The notes under the pieces were generated by a model. The model was not told the DNA's origin. It saw nothing but the letters and a program-made list of their open reading frames with translations, and searched no databases. From positions 1 through 64,000 of the forward strand of contig CALCNX010000031.1 of NCBI GenBank assembly GCA_937899715.1: DNA of 64,000 bases, given 5' to 3'. Positions 16,805 to 25,516 of the stretch are shown in pieces; within the stretch, counting starts at the first letter, position 1; each line of letters begins with the position of its first letter. This stretch comes from an uncultured bacterium (GTDB lineage: Bacteria; Bacteroidota; Ignavibacteria; Kapaibacteriales; UBA4661). The position numbers and the translations under genes were made by a program.

Positions 16805-18721
16805 ATGGTACTTCGTATAAAAGCACTTTCTGCCGAACGGCAAAGATCCCGCCACGAACAAGTATTTGTTAGTGCTCTATGGCTGTTGTCTTTCATTACG
16901 CGAGTGCTTTTGGTGTTTTCTCTCTATTGTATTAGTATCAATCACACAATAAGCGCTCAGGTGCTCAAGGATGAAATGGGTTTTTCGACAACACAGTACG
17001 CAGTGTATCTGGATAACAAAACCGCATCCGCATTGACTGTGGTCGAACTTGCAGGACGGACGTACGTGGAGCCGATCGCGCTGGCAATAGCACTAGACTG
17101 TGAACTTCGTGCGGAAGGAACACTGACAGTCTTGCTCCTGCCAAGCCACGTTCTTGCTTTTGCGGTGGACGCACACGTGGTCGGTGTGCAGGCGGCAAAT
17201 AGCAATACCGTCAGCCTGACGCAGATGCTGCATCCCGTGGCATTGCAGGGCGGGCGTGTGTATTTGCCGTTCGATGATGTCCTCCGTCTTTTGGCGGACA
17301 ACGGTGTGTACGATGTCGATGAACGCGAAGTGGAAGTGTATTTGCGCAGTAACGGATATTCTCCATCGGAACAATCTGCAAGTGCCTCGAAAGAGATTTC
17401 GAGCGAGCAGGTGAAAGAAACTGCTCCTCAAAAAGAAGCTTCCTCAAAGGAATCGCTCAAAGAAACCTCAAAAGACATCGTCAAAAACGACCCATCCGCC
17501 GAACAAAAAGCTCCCGCCGCGAAGCCTTTTCGCAAGCCAACACGGAACTTATACATTTTACCTAATGACGTGAAACGCCGTGAAATGGACAGTTTGCCAC
17601 AGAAATCGTCGCACTTGTTTTTCCGAGGGAATCAGGAATTATTCGTGCCTGTTCCTGCAAAGGGTTGGGCAAGTGCGCTTTTTCTTTCACGGTTTCTCAC
17701 GCAAGCGGTAAAGAAAAAGCCGCTTGTCGCGCTCGCAACCCAAAGCAAAAGTGCTGATAAGAGTAAAGGCGCTGACAAAGATAAAAGCACAGGCAAGCCC
17801 GTACAAAATGCTCATAGCGATAATGATTTTGCTTCCGCCAAGAAAAAATGGGCGTTAGATGTGATTGTGCTGGACGCGGGGCATGGTGGCAAGGACGCTG
17901 GCACGATAGGCTTCGGCCAGACGAAGGAAAAAGATGTTGCGCTCGGTATTGTCAAGAAATTAGGCGCAATGCTCAAAAAAGAGCTGCACGGGACGAAAAT
18001 CGTCTATACGCGCACCGACGACACGTTTGTGGAGCTGGACAGGCGTGGGCAAATTGCCAACGAAAATGGCGGCAAACTTTTCATTAGCGTTCATTGCAAT
18101 TCTACGCCCAAGAAACCTTCTAAGGCGAATGGATTCGAGGTATATATTCTACGCCCCGGCAGAAACGATGATGCTGTGCGGGTGGCAGAGATGGAAAATG
18201 CAGTTATCAAACTCGAAGACAATCCTAAGCGCTACAAACCGCTTACTGACGAGCAGTTCATTGTTGTCAGCATGGCACAAAGCGCCTTTGTGAAGCACAG
18301 CGATATGGCTGCGGCAATGATTAGCGGTGAGGTAAAACGATTGCACGAAGTCAGTAGTCGTGGTGTGAAACAGGCTGGTTTTTTTGTATTGGTCGGCGCT
18401 TCGATGCCAAATGTGCTGATTGAAACGGGTTTTCTCTCGAACAAGAAAGATGAGAAGTTTTTGAAATCCGAGCGTGGGCAAACACAGTTGGCAAGCGCAA
18501 TCTGCCGTGCAATCAAGGCTTACCGCGCACGGTATGAAGCCCAAATCAGGGGACAGACAAAAGCCGACAATATACCAACGACATCGGCGGCGACAGAGAA
18601 AAAAACAGTAAAATCACCGAGTGCAATAGCTACCAAAAATTTTCATACATCATCGTCGTCTTTATCAAAGAAAATACCATCTTCTTCGCCTTCCAAAGCA
18701 TCGAAAGTATCCCATAAATGA
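16805..18721 (+). CDS. N-acetylmuramoyl-L-alanine amidase (Amidase_3, AmiC-like)
   Basis: A 638-residue cell-wall amidase that cuts the bond between N-acetylmuramic acid and the peptide stem. An N-terminal membrane or signal segment (residues ~24-55) leads into a beta-rich domain resembling the copper-amine-oxidase N-terminal stalk (~60-190), a Lys/Ser/Glu-rich linker with K-E-S repeats (~195-345) and the Amidase_3 domain (~350-575). Zinc and catalytic residues are visible: DAGHGGKD, SVHCN and LIETGFLSN. A low-complexity Ser/Lys tail follows. Its stop overlaps the next start (ATGA), so it is translationally coupled to the TraB/GumN gene. Confidence 0.92.
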   Translation: MVLRIKALSAERQRSRHEQVFVSALWLLSFITRVLLVFSLYCISINHTISAQVLKDEMGFSTTQYAVYLDNKTASALTVVELAGRTYVEPIALAIALDCELRAEGTLTVLLLPSHVLAFAVDAHVVGVQAANSNTVSLTQMLHPVALQGGRVYLPFDDVLRLLADNGVYDVDEREVEVYLRSNGYSPSEQSASASKEISSEQVKETAPQKEASSKESLKETSKDIVKNDPSAEQKAPAAKPFRKPTRNLYILPNDVKRREMDSLPQKSSHLFFRGNQELFVPVPAKGWASALFLSRFLTQAVKKKPLVALATQSKSADKSKGADKDKSTGKPVQNAHSDNDFASAKKKWALDVIVLDAGHGGKDAGTIGFGQTKEKDVALGIVKKLGAMLKKELHGTKIVYTRTDDTFVELDRRGQIANENGGKLFISVHCNSTPKKPSKANGFEVYILRPGRNDDAVRVAEMENAVIKLEDNPKRYKPLTDEQFIVVSMAQSAFVKHSDMAAAMISGEVKRLHEVSSRGVKQAGFFVLVGASMPNVLIETGFLSNKKDEKFLKSERGQTQLASAICRAIKAYRARYEAQIRGQTKADNIPTTSAATEKKTVKSPSAIATKNFHTSSSSLSKKIPSSSPSKASKVSHK

Positions 18722-19728
18722 GTGCATACCATGTAGTATTTTATCAGGCAGAATCTATTGCAACAGCATCTTCCGAAAAAAAGGCTGCCGTCCTATGGCA
18801 GGCAGTGAGATGTCCTCAATGGCACTGTTATTTTTTTATTGTTGCTGTTCTCTGCCAGTGCTTATTTGCGGCAGGGGTAATGGCACAAACAGAAAAAGTA
18901 TCCGAAGCCCCTGCGTTGCGTGTAGATGCGCTATTATGGAAAATTGATGGAAATGGCTTAAAAGCACCGTCGTATCTCTTTGGCACGATTCACCTCATTT
19001 GTGAGTATGATGTGGTGATGAGCAAAGCAACTCGCCGTGCGTTTTCTCAATCAAAGCAACTGGCAATGGAAATTGATATTGAGAAGACGCAAGAAAATGA
19101 CCTGACATCGTTGCTGGGTAAAGGTGCAATGATGCGTGGTGATACAACGCTCGAAATGCTTCTGGATACAGCAGATATGGCGCTCATTACCAATTTCTTT
19201 CGAGACTCGCTGGGTATACCATTTATGCCGCCGATGAATCGCATCAAGCCGACATTTCTTAGCACTATGCTCTTGCAAGGTGAGCAGGATTGCGAGCAGA
19301 CTTCCTACGAAGAAGAGTTTGTGAGGCTTGCGCGGCGACAAAAAAAGCCTACGCTTGGTATCGAAACGGTTGAGGAGCAGCTTGCTCTTTTTGATTATCT
19401 GACCTACAAACAGCAAGCCGAAATGCTGGTGAGCGACCTCAAAAGCAGTATGAATCCGGCTACACAAGACAATTCCTTACCACAGGTGACGGAATTGTAT
19501 AAGCAAGGAAAGATTACCGAGCTGCTGGATTTGCTCCGAAGCGAAGAAGCCGAAAATTTTGAAGAGGTGCTGCTCAACAAGCGGAACCGCGCATGGATAC
19601 CGATACTGGAGCGCACCATGCGACAGAAACCAACGTTTATTGCCGTTGGTGCCGGGCATCTCGCGGGAGAGCAAGGCGTTATCAATCTTCTGCGAAAGCG
19701 TGGCTATAAGTTGACACCGATAAAATAA
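18718..19728 (+). CDS. TraB/GumN family protein
   Basis: A 336-residue exported or membrane-anchored TraB/GumN-family protein. A hydrophobic segment at residues ~38-58 acts as a signal anchor. Family motifs are visible: SYLFGTIHL near residue 85, GIETVEEQ in the middle and VGAGHLAGEQG near the C-terminus. The fold is related to the EreA/ChaN group, and some members are metal-dependent proteases; the role in bacteria is unsettled. The start overlaps the amidase stop (ATGA), giving a corA-amidase-traB cluster. Confidence 0.88.
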   Translation: MSAYHVVFYQAESIATASSEKKAAVLWQAVRCPQWHCYFFIVAVLCQCLFAAGVMAQTEKVSEAPALRVDALLWKIDGNGLKAPSYLFGTIHLICEYDVVMSKATRRAFSQSKQLAMEIDIEKTQENDLTSLLGKGAMMRGDTTLEMLLDTADMALITNFFRDSLGIPFMPPMNRIKPTFLSTMLLQGEQDCEQTSYEEEFVRLARRQKKPTLGIETVEEQLALFDYLTYKQQAEMLVSDLKSSMNPATQDNSLPQVTELYKQGKITELLDLLRSEEAENFEEVLLNKRNRAWIPILERTMRQKPTFIAVGAGHLAGEQGVINLLRKRGYKLTPIK

Positions 19729-20072
19729 AATTGGAAATAAATAAGGCTGAGCATAACTACGCAAATGATTTTTGCCCGAAGTTTGGAAATAAAATAAGAA
19801 GTGTGTAGCTTGAGCAGTGGTGAAGAAAATGCCTGTTCGGAGCGCGTTTGTTTTGATACAGCATGATAATCTTCTTGCAAAAAATACAAGTTGCCTGTAT
19901 ATTACACGTACTTGTGGCGTAATGAGACGCATAAATCAATTCTATGCTTCTGTTTTACACATCTGACTCCGAATTGGATTGTTGAAATCTGCATCGCGTT
20001 GTCAATCCGAGAAATCAAATTAACACGAAATAGTAAATAGTAATCATCCTTCACTTTTTTGGAGTTTGTACA
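19729..20072. other. 344-bp intergenic region
   Basis: No credible gene; short open frames here do not look protein-like. It holds two near-identical AT-rich strings, ttggaaataaataag (about 19731) and ttggaaataaaataag (about 19783), and a sigma-70-like promoter candidate listed separately. Confidence 0.6.
19875..19903 (+). promoter_or_regulatory. candidate sigma-70 promoter for the 20073 gene
   Basis: TTGCAA at 19875-19880 and TATATT at 19898-19903 are separated by 17 bp, about 170 bp upstream of the gene start. An ACAAGT...ACTTGT inverted repeat overlaps the -10 area. This is a pattern match only. Confidence 0.35.
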
Positions 20073-21734
20073 ATGAGTTCCCACGGTTCACAATACAAAC
20101 CGACGATTGTTCATTACGGTGTATTCATTTTTATTCTTGTGGCGATAATGGTATCGTTCCATTATTTTGCTACGCCATCGGTCATTCGCGGCTTTTTGCT
20201 TTCTCAGTTTCACCCCGAAGATGAGAAAGTAACTCTGGTTAAATATAAAGATGGTGTTGTGGCATCATCCAAAGCTGAGGAAGATAAAACCACTGGCGAT
20301 CGTTTTATCAAGGTGAAAGTGGACGACAAAGAGGAGAAAATTCCTCTCCGCCATACCAAAGGTGACTTCATGTATTATGCGGATGTGCCGGTCAAAGGTG
20401 AGTACATCAATAAAGAATATATTTTTGACTTTGATGGCTTTTCTACACGTGAAGAAAAAGTGAGTGCTCCTAAGATTGACCCCGTGACAAAGCAACCTGA
20501 AGTAAACGAGCAAGGTAAAGTTGTTTTGGCGCAGGTCGAAAAAGATGGATATAGCAAAAAAAGCGGTGAATGGTTCGTAAGATGCCCTAAACTCGGCGAA
20601 GAAGCTATTATGCTCGAAAGCTGGGGCTTCGGTATTCTGGCTTTTGATGTGGGTATGATTTTCGGTATGATTCTGACGATGATGTTGCCGCCAAGCATAG
20701 GCTTTATTTCGCAGAAGTTCGAGCGCGAGATGGCAAACACCAAAACAAAAATTCGCCTCAATACCGGATTTAACAAAGAGACCGTTGAAATTATCGCACT
20801 CCGCGACAGTGATTTTGAAAAATTCTACAACGACAATCCGAATTTCATCAAGCAGATTTTTGCAAAAGTGTGGGCACGAACACAGCCTGACCACGAGATT
20901 GCAGCAGTGAAGCAGCAAGGCTCTTCGATGGCAAATGTGATGGCTGCTTTCCGTAATGCCTTCGATGCCGAGGTGCAGGTGAGCGGTATTCTAGGCTTCC
21001 GCAACGAAACATTGTATGGTCGCATCCAAGAATCCTACTCCGAAGCTGTGATGACGGAGATTGAAAACCTCAAAGCCGCCCAAGACTGGCAAAAAGCACG
21101 ATGGAAAATTATGCCGGCACTGCGCCTCTACATGGCGCACCACTTCACGGAGCGTTATGCAAACAACGTAACAGGTTTTGCCTACGGCGGTGCTGCTATT
21201 CTTATTATCGTGGTTGGTATTCGTGGTTTGAAATTCATTCCCGCTGCTCGCCCGTCAGTGATGTTGTTTGCAATTTTGCTTGAGTTCACGCTTCTGGCAC
21301 TTATGGCTGTGTCGCTCTTCTATACAGAAGAAGAAGAACGTATGGACAAGATGCTCAAGAAAATGGAAGACTCCGGCAAAAGCCAGCTTTCATCTCTCAA
21401 GGGCATGGCAGAAGATATGACCCGCGTAGCCGCAGGCTTGGGCGAAGAAGGCTTGGGCGTGGCAATGAAGCAAATGTCAACCGACATGGGTAAAATTGCA
21501 AAAACGCTTGCCGACGACATGATGGCGGATGCTATTCGCTCCCGTGTGGAAGAAGCCGTAGAGCGCCATTTGGCAAATGAAGAAGACATCAAAGCCGCAG
21601 TCAAAGAAGCATTGCCGGACGTTATTATCAATGCACTTCGCAATGGCACTGGCGGCTCGGCTCGGCAAATTGAGCAGTCCGATTCCAACGAAATAGATAT
21701 TGATGCTATTCTTGCTGCTTCGGGACAGGAATAA
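20073..21734 (+). CDS. multi-pass membrane protein of unknown function
   Basis: A 553-residue protein I do not recognise. One membrane segment lies near residues 15-33, followed by an extracytoplasmic, charged beta-rich region (~45-180). A second segment (FGMILTMMLPP) is near 195-215, then a cytoplasmic-looking helical region, then two segments near residues 370-412. The C-terminal ~140 residues are a soluble, acidic, helix-rich tail with repeated Met/Lys/Asp patterns, likely coiled coil. A GGAG Shine-Dalgarno site lies about 8 bases ahead of the ATG. The gene stands alone, with its own promoter candidate and a strong terminator. The topology suggests a signalling or mechanical membrane complex component, but that is a guess. 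Confidence 0.8.
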   Translation: MSSHGSQYKPTIVHYGVFIFILVAIMVSFHYFATPSVIRGFLLSQFHPEDEKVTLVKYKDGVVASSKAEEDKTTGDRFIKVKVDDKEEKIPLRHTKGDFMYYADVPVKGEYINKEYIFDFDGFSTREEKVSAPKIDPVTKQPEVNEQGKVVLAQVEKDGYSKKSGEWFVRCPKLGEEAIMLESWGFGILAFDVGMIFGMILTMMLPPSIGFISQKFEREMANTKTKIRLNTGFNKETVEIIALRDSDFEKFYNDNPNFIKQIFAKVWARTQPDHEIAAVKQQGSSMANVMAAFRNAFDAEVQVSGILGFRNETLYGRIQESYSEAVMTEIENLKAAQDWQKARWKIMPALRLYMAHHFTERYANNVTGFAYGGAAILIIVVGIRGLKFIPAARPSVMLFAILLEFTLLALMAVSLFYTEEEERMDKMLKKMEDSGKSQLSSLKGMAEDMTRVAAGLGEEGLGVAMKQMSTDMGKIAKTLADDMMADAIRSRVEEAVERHLANEEDIKAAVKEALPDVIINALRNGTGGSARQIEQSDSNEIDIDAILAASGQE

Positions 21735-21754
21735 CATTTGCTTTGGAAGATTAC

Positions 21755-21792
21755 AAAAGCGCTTACGGGTTTGTCCTGTGAGCGCTTTTTTG
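21755..21792 (+). terminator. Rho-independent terminator
   Basis: A 12-bp stem (aaaagcgcttac pairing with gtgagcgctttt, one G-T pair), a short loop and a run of T. It lies 20 bp after the stop of the membrane-protein gene. Confidence 0.85.
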
Positions 21793-21884
21793 TTAGATAT
21801 TCCTTTGCTGTTCGCCTGATACGATAACATCTACCAATCTTTTACAATAACACATCTTTTTCAAAACATTTTTTCCTTTACAGT

Positions 21885-22817
21885 ATGCACACGATTCTTG
21901 GCGCAAATGGCGCTATTGCTCTTGGTATTGCACGAGAGCTGGCACAGCACAACCTACCGATTCGCCTTGTAAGCCGCACCCCTCGTGTCGTTAATGCCAG
22001 CGATATGCTCTATTCTGCTGACATCACCAAACGCGACAGCGTATTTGAAGCGGTAAAAGGCTCAGAAGTCGTATATTTAACGGCGGGTTTTCAATATGAT
22101 ATTCGTGTTTGGCGAGAAACATGGCCCTTGGTCATGCGCAATGTACTGGATGCCTGCCACGAAGCAAACGCGAAGCTGGTCTTTTTCGATAATGTGTATA
22201 TGTACGGTAAAGTGGACGGCTGGATGACCGAAGAAACGCCGATAAATCCGTGCAGCAAGAAAGGTGAAGTTCGTGCCCAAATTGCACAAATGCTCCTGGA
22301 TGACGTGAAGGCGGGCAATGTGCAGGCACTTATTGCCCGTGCTGCCGATTTTTATGGACCCGAAACACCGAATAGTTTTGTGAATGAACTGGCATTGAAA
22401 AATCTTCACAAAGGCAAAAGAGCGCAGTTGCTTGTAACGGCAAGTACAAAACATACTTACACCTACACCCACGATGGCGGGAAAGCCACTGCAATTCTTG
22501 GCATGACCCCAAGTGCATACAACCAAGTCTGGCACTTGCCCGCCGACCGCAATGCTCTGACGGGCGAGGAGTTTGTGAATCTTGCCGGGGAAGTGTTGGG
22601 CAAAAAAGTTGGTTATACTCTGCTGGCACCGTGGATGCTAAGCGGGCTTGGACTTTTTATGAAGCCGGTGAAAGAATCCGTCGAAATGCTCTATCAGTCC
22701 GAGCAGGATTATCTTTTTGATAGCAGCAAGTTTGAAAAAGCGTTTGATGTTGCCCCTACACCATATAAGCAAGGATTGGCGGAGAGCTTTCGCGCTTGGT
22801 CGTCCGAGAGAGCATAA
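21885..22817 (+). CDS. NAD(P)-dependent epimerase/dehydratase family protein (extended SDR)
   Basis: A 310-residue Rossmann-fold enzyme. The nucleotide-binding motif ILGANGAIALGIA is at residues 4-16 (the GxxGxxG region), and the catalytic YxxxK is visible as YMYGK near residue 106. Acidic residues and DITK near 47 fit the adenine-binding strand. Extended SDRs of this type act on nucleotide sugars or related substrates; the specific reaction cannot be named. The gene sits between a terminator upstream and the metal efflux operon and does not look coupled to either. Confidence 0.87.
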   Translation: MHTILGANGAIALGIARELAQHNLPIRLVSRTPRVVNASDMLYSADITKRDSVFEAVKGSEVVYLTAGFQYDIRVWRETWPLVMRNVLDACHEANAKLVFFDNVYMYGKVDGWMTEETPINPCSKKGEVRAQIAQMLLDDVKAGNVQALIARAADFYGPETPNSFVNELALKNLHKGKRAQLLVTASTKHTYTYTHDGGKATAILGMTPSAYNQVWHLPADRNALTGEEFVNLAGEVLGKKVGYTLLAPWMLSGLGLFMKPVKESVEMLYQSEQDYLFDSSKFEKAFDVAPTPYKQGLAESFRAWSSERA

Positions 22818-22954
22818 AAGGAGCGATAACAACTTTAACGGTGCTTTAATACGCTTTTAATTGCCCCAGCCTTAGATTGCTTTCGGCTAAAACAAAGAAA
22901 ACATTCTTTCAGTATTGTTATCTTTTGTTTGTAGCACTTTAGTTTTCTTTTGGA

Positions 22955-24346
22955 ATGTGTGAAATTATGAACGTACGAAACCGCCAAATTATCAATCGTC
23001 TGCGCTTGAGTATTCGTTTTTATCGCCATTGCTTTCTCTATTTTCAATTGCTGTTTTGGGGCTGTTTTGCTCTAACGCTTACTGCACAGCAGGCAATAGT
23101 TCGTCCGGCTTCATTGCCCGACCTCGAAAAAATTGCTTTGGCAAAAAATCTTGGTTTGCTCGTTGGGCGATTGGACGTGGCACAAGCGCAATCAGATGTT
23201 GTGACCGCAGGGCTACGTCCTAATCCTGTGGCAACACTCAACGCCGATATTCTCCCAATTCCGGGAGAGGGCTTTGACCCGAACGGCAAGCAATACGGTC
23301 TTAGTGTTGCCTTGCCGTTTGAAATGGGCGGAAAACGTGAATATCGCCTTGAAAATGCACAAAACCTTGTTATTGCCCAGCGCTATCAAGTGCTGAATAC
23401 GGCACGTCAAACGCTTCTTGCTGTACGATTGGCATACTACGATGTGCTTGGAGCGCAGGAGCAACTTGCCATTGCTGATGCTAACCTGGAATCCTATCGC
23501 AAACTTGTCTCGCTCAATGAAACTCGCTTCAAAGCAAACCAAATCTCGCAAACGGAGTTTTCGCGCTCTGAACTCGCCTACGAGCAAGCCGACCTGCAAC
23601 GGCGTGAGGCAGCGCTCACCTATACCAAAGCTCAACGTGCTTTGCGGTTTGCCGTTGGATATAGTGATGCAGAGCCGAGTGCAAGCCAAGATTTGACATT
23701 TATTGAAAAGCTCGCGCCGCTTGTGCGAGATAGTCTAGCTGCCGTTAGTCTTATGCCCTTGCAAATACGTGCACTAGAACGTCGCTATGATGTGCTGGCT
23801 GCACGTACACTTCGCACGGCAGCTGAATCCAATCAGCGTTTGCAAGATGCTAATGCAATACCTGATATTTCAATCGCGCCTGAGTACACCATGCAGCAAG
23901 GGGTAAAGATGTATGGGGTGACGGGAGCCGTTCCGCTTCCTTTTAATAATCGCAATGATGGTGAGCGGCAAAAAGCGACATTTCGACTTCAACAGGCTGA
24001 ACAACAAATTGCACTTGCCGAACTGACCGTGCGGAATGAGGTGCAGATTGCCTTTGCTGAATTTCAGACGCGGCTGGGGAGTTTACAGCGCTTTCATATC
24101 GGTTCCCGTAGCGGCAATGGGGCTGCGACTACGGGACAAATTGGTATTCTGACTCGCGCTAACGACATTAAGACTGCCAGTGAACTTGCCTACAAGGCAG
24201 GTAGTATCTCTCTTCTGGAGTTTTTAGATGCAGTGCGCGTTTACAATGACATTTACAAATCATACGTTGATGCCGTCGTTCAATTCAATAAAAGCGCAAT
24301 GACGCTTGACGCGGCACTTGGCGCAGACACTATCACTCTTGACTAA
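22955..24346 (+). CDS. outer-membrane efflux protein (TolC/CzcC family)
   Basis: A 463-residue member of the TolC/OEP family, the outer-membrane duct of the tripartite efflux pump encoded by the next two genes. An N-terminal signal segment (residues ~28-47, ending LTLTAQ) is followed by two copies of the OEP repeat. Long helices have heptad-like Ala/Gln/Leu patterns, and the motif GLRPNPVATL begins the mature domain, as in CzcC/CusC. A second in-frame ATG at 22967 (MNVRNRQ) is an equally good start; neither has a clear Shine-Dalgarno site. It is 15 bp from the adaptor gene. Confidence 0.9.
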   Translation: MCEIMNVRNRQIINRLRLSIRFYRHCFLYFQLLFWGCFALTLTAQQAIVRPASLPDLEKIALAKNLGLLVGRLDVAQAQSDVVTAGLRPNPVATLNADILPIPGEGFDPNGKQYGLSVALPFEMGGKREYRLENAQNLVIAQRYQVLNTARQTLLAVRLAYYDVLGAQEQLAIADANLESYRKLVSLNETRFKANQISQTEFSRSELAYEQADLQRREAALTYTKAQRALRFAVGYSDAEPSASQDLTFIEKLAPLVRDSLAAVSLMPLQIRALERRYDVLAARTLRTAAESNQRLQDANAIPDISIAPEYTMQQGVKMYGVTGAVPLPFNNRNDGERQKATFRLQQAEQQIALAELTVRNEVQIAFAEFQTRLGSLQRFHIGSRSGNGAATTGQIGILTRANDIKTASELAYKAGSISLLEFLDAVRVYNDIYKSYVDAVVQFNKSAMTLDAALGADTITLD

Positions 24347-24361
24347 ACAAACATTGTAGCA

Positions 24362-25387
24362 ATGGCTTATTTCTTTTTCAAACAGCAACGCCACAAAGCC
24401 TTTTCGGGCACACTGTTTTTGACCGTACTCTGTGCTGCTCTCGCACTTGGGGCAATTTCATGCGATAAAAATAATGGAAAAGGAGCTTCAGGCGGTGAAG
24501 CCTCGGCAGCAAACCAGCAGGGCACTGCAAAAGGAGGTGCTTCGACAACACTCACAATGTCTCGTGAGGAAGCAAACCGTTTTGAAACAATTGTCATTCG
24601 GGAAATTGATTTCGTAGAGAATCTGCGCGTATCGGCACAAGCAGTGGCGGGCGCAATCCCTTCACTGGAAAGCCATCTGCCGCTTGTAATCTTTGAAGTG
24701 CCGGAAATGACGCAGATTTTTTCGTCGTATATCAAAAGCAAAGCAGCATTTGAGCGTGCTCTGAAGCAATATGACCGCGTAAAAGAAATGATTGCCGGAA
24801 ATGCCGCATCGGGGCGTGAACTTGTGGAAGCACAAACTGACCGCAATCAAGCCGAAGCAGAGCACCGTGAGGCAGAAAGCCGCCTTGTCCAAAATAGCTT
24901 TAGCCCTCAGCAGCTAGAGCGGATGCGCTCCGGCACGATATTGATGATGTGCGATGTACCGGAAGCACGATTAGTCGAAGTGGACTTGGGTGAGCGCGTT
25001 GCTTTCGATTTTACATCATTCCCCAATGAAGTATTTTATGGTCGCGTGATGGCAATATCGAATGCGATTGACCCGCAAACCCGTACTGTAAAAGTTAGTA
25101 TTGAGCTTCCCAACCCGAAAGGTCGCATCAAACTTGGGATGTTTGCTAGAGTAACGATTGAGCGAACGACCGTGAAATCACTCGCGCTCCCACACGAAGC
25201 TGTGGTGAGTGCGGATGCCAAAAGTTTTGTGTTTGTTCGCACCACCGATAGCACCTTCGAGCGCCGTCAAGTAATGCTTGGAGCGGACAACGGCAAAGAG
25301 TTTGAGCTTAAGTCCGGCGTACAAGTCGGGGAAAAAGTTGTTATTAGTAATGCTATCTTGCTGAAGGGCTTGAGTTTCGGATACTAG
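24362..25387 (+). CDS. RND efflux periplasmic adaptor (CzcB-like, lipoprotein)
   Basis: A 341-residue membrane-fusion protein that links the RND pump to the outer-membrane duct. The N-terminus has a hydrophobic segment ending in GAISC (cysteine near residue 34), compatible with a lipoprotein signal though the lipobox is imperfect. A short hairpin with coiled-coil character (~130-175) is followed by beta-barrel and membrane-proximal parts, with PQTRTVKV and GMFARVTIE typical of HlyD_D23/MFP proteins. Second gene of a czcCBA-type operon. Confidence 0.9.
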   Translation: MAYFFFKQQRHKAFSGTLFLTVLCAALALGAISCDKNNGKGASGGEASAANQQGTAKGGASTTLTMSREEANRFETIVIREIDFVENLRVSAQAVAGAIPSLESHLPLVIFEVPEMTQIFSSYIKSKAAFERALKQYDRVKEMIAGNAASGRELVEAQTDRNQAEAEHREAESRLVQNSFSPQQLERMRSGTILMMCDVPEARLVEVDLGERVAFDFTSFPNEVFYGRVMAISNAIDPQTRTVKVSIELPNPKGRIKLGMFARVTIERTTVKSLALPHEAVVSADAKSFVFVRTTDSTFERRQVMLGADNGKEFELKSGVQVGEKVVISNAILLKGLSFGY

Positions 25388-25516
25388 ACAAGAAGGAGTA
25401 TCGGGGCAAAAGCAGTATCGTCACAAAAAAAGCCGCAGAAACCTGATACATATTGAATTGGCAGCCATTTGCTGCGCTCAAAATACACACTCAAATACTT
25501 ATCATTAAAGAAACCT

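Noticed and set aside
17848..18087. Secondary frames inside the amidase gene and other housekeeping genes
   Set aside because: They lie wholly within strongly supported genes in another frame and show no family features.
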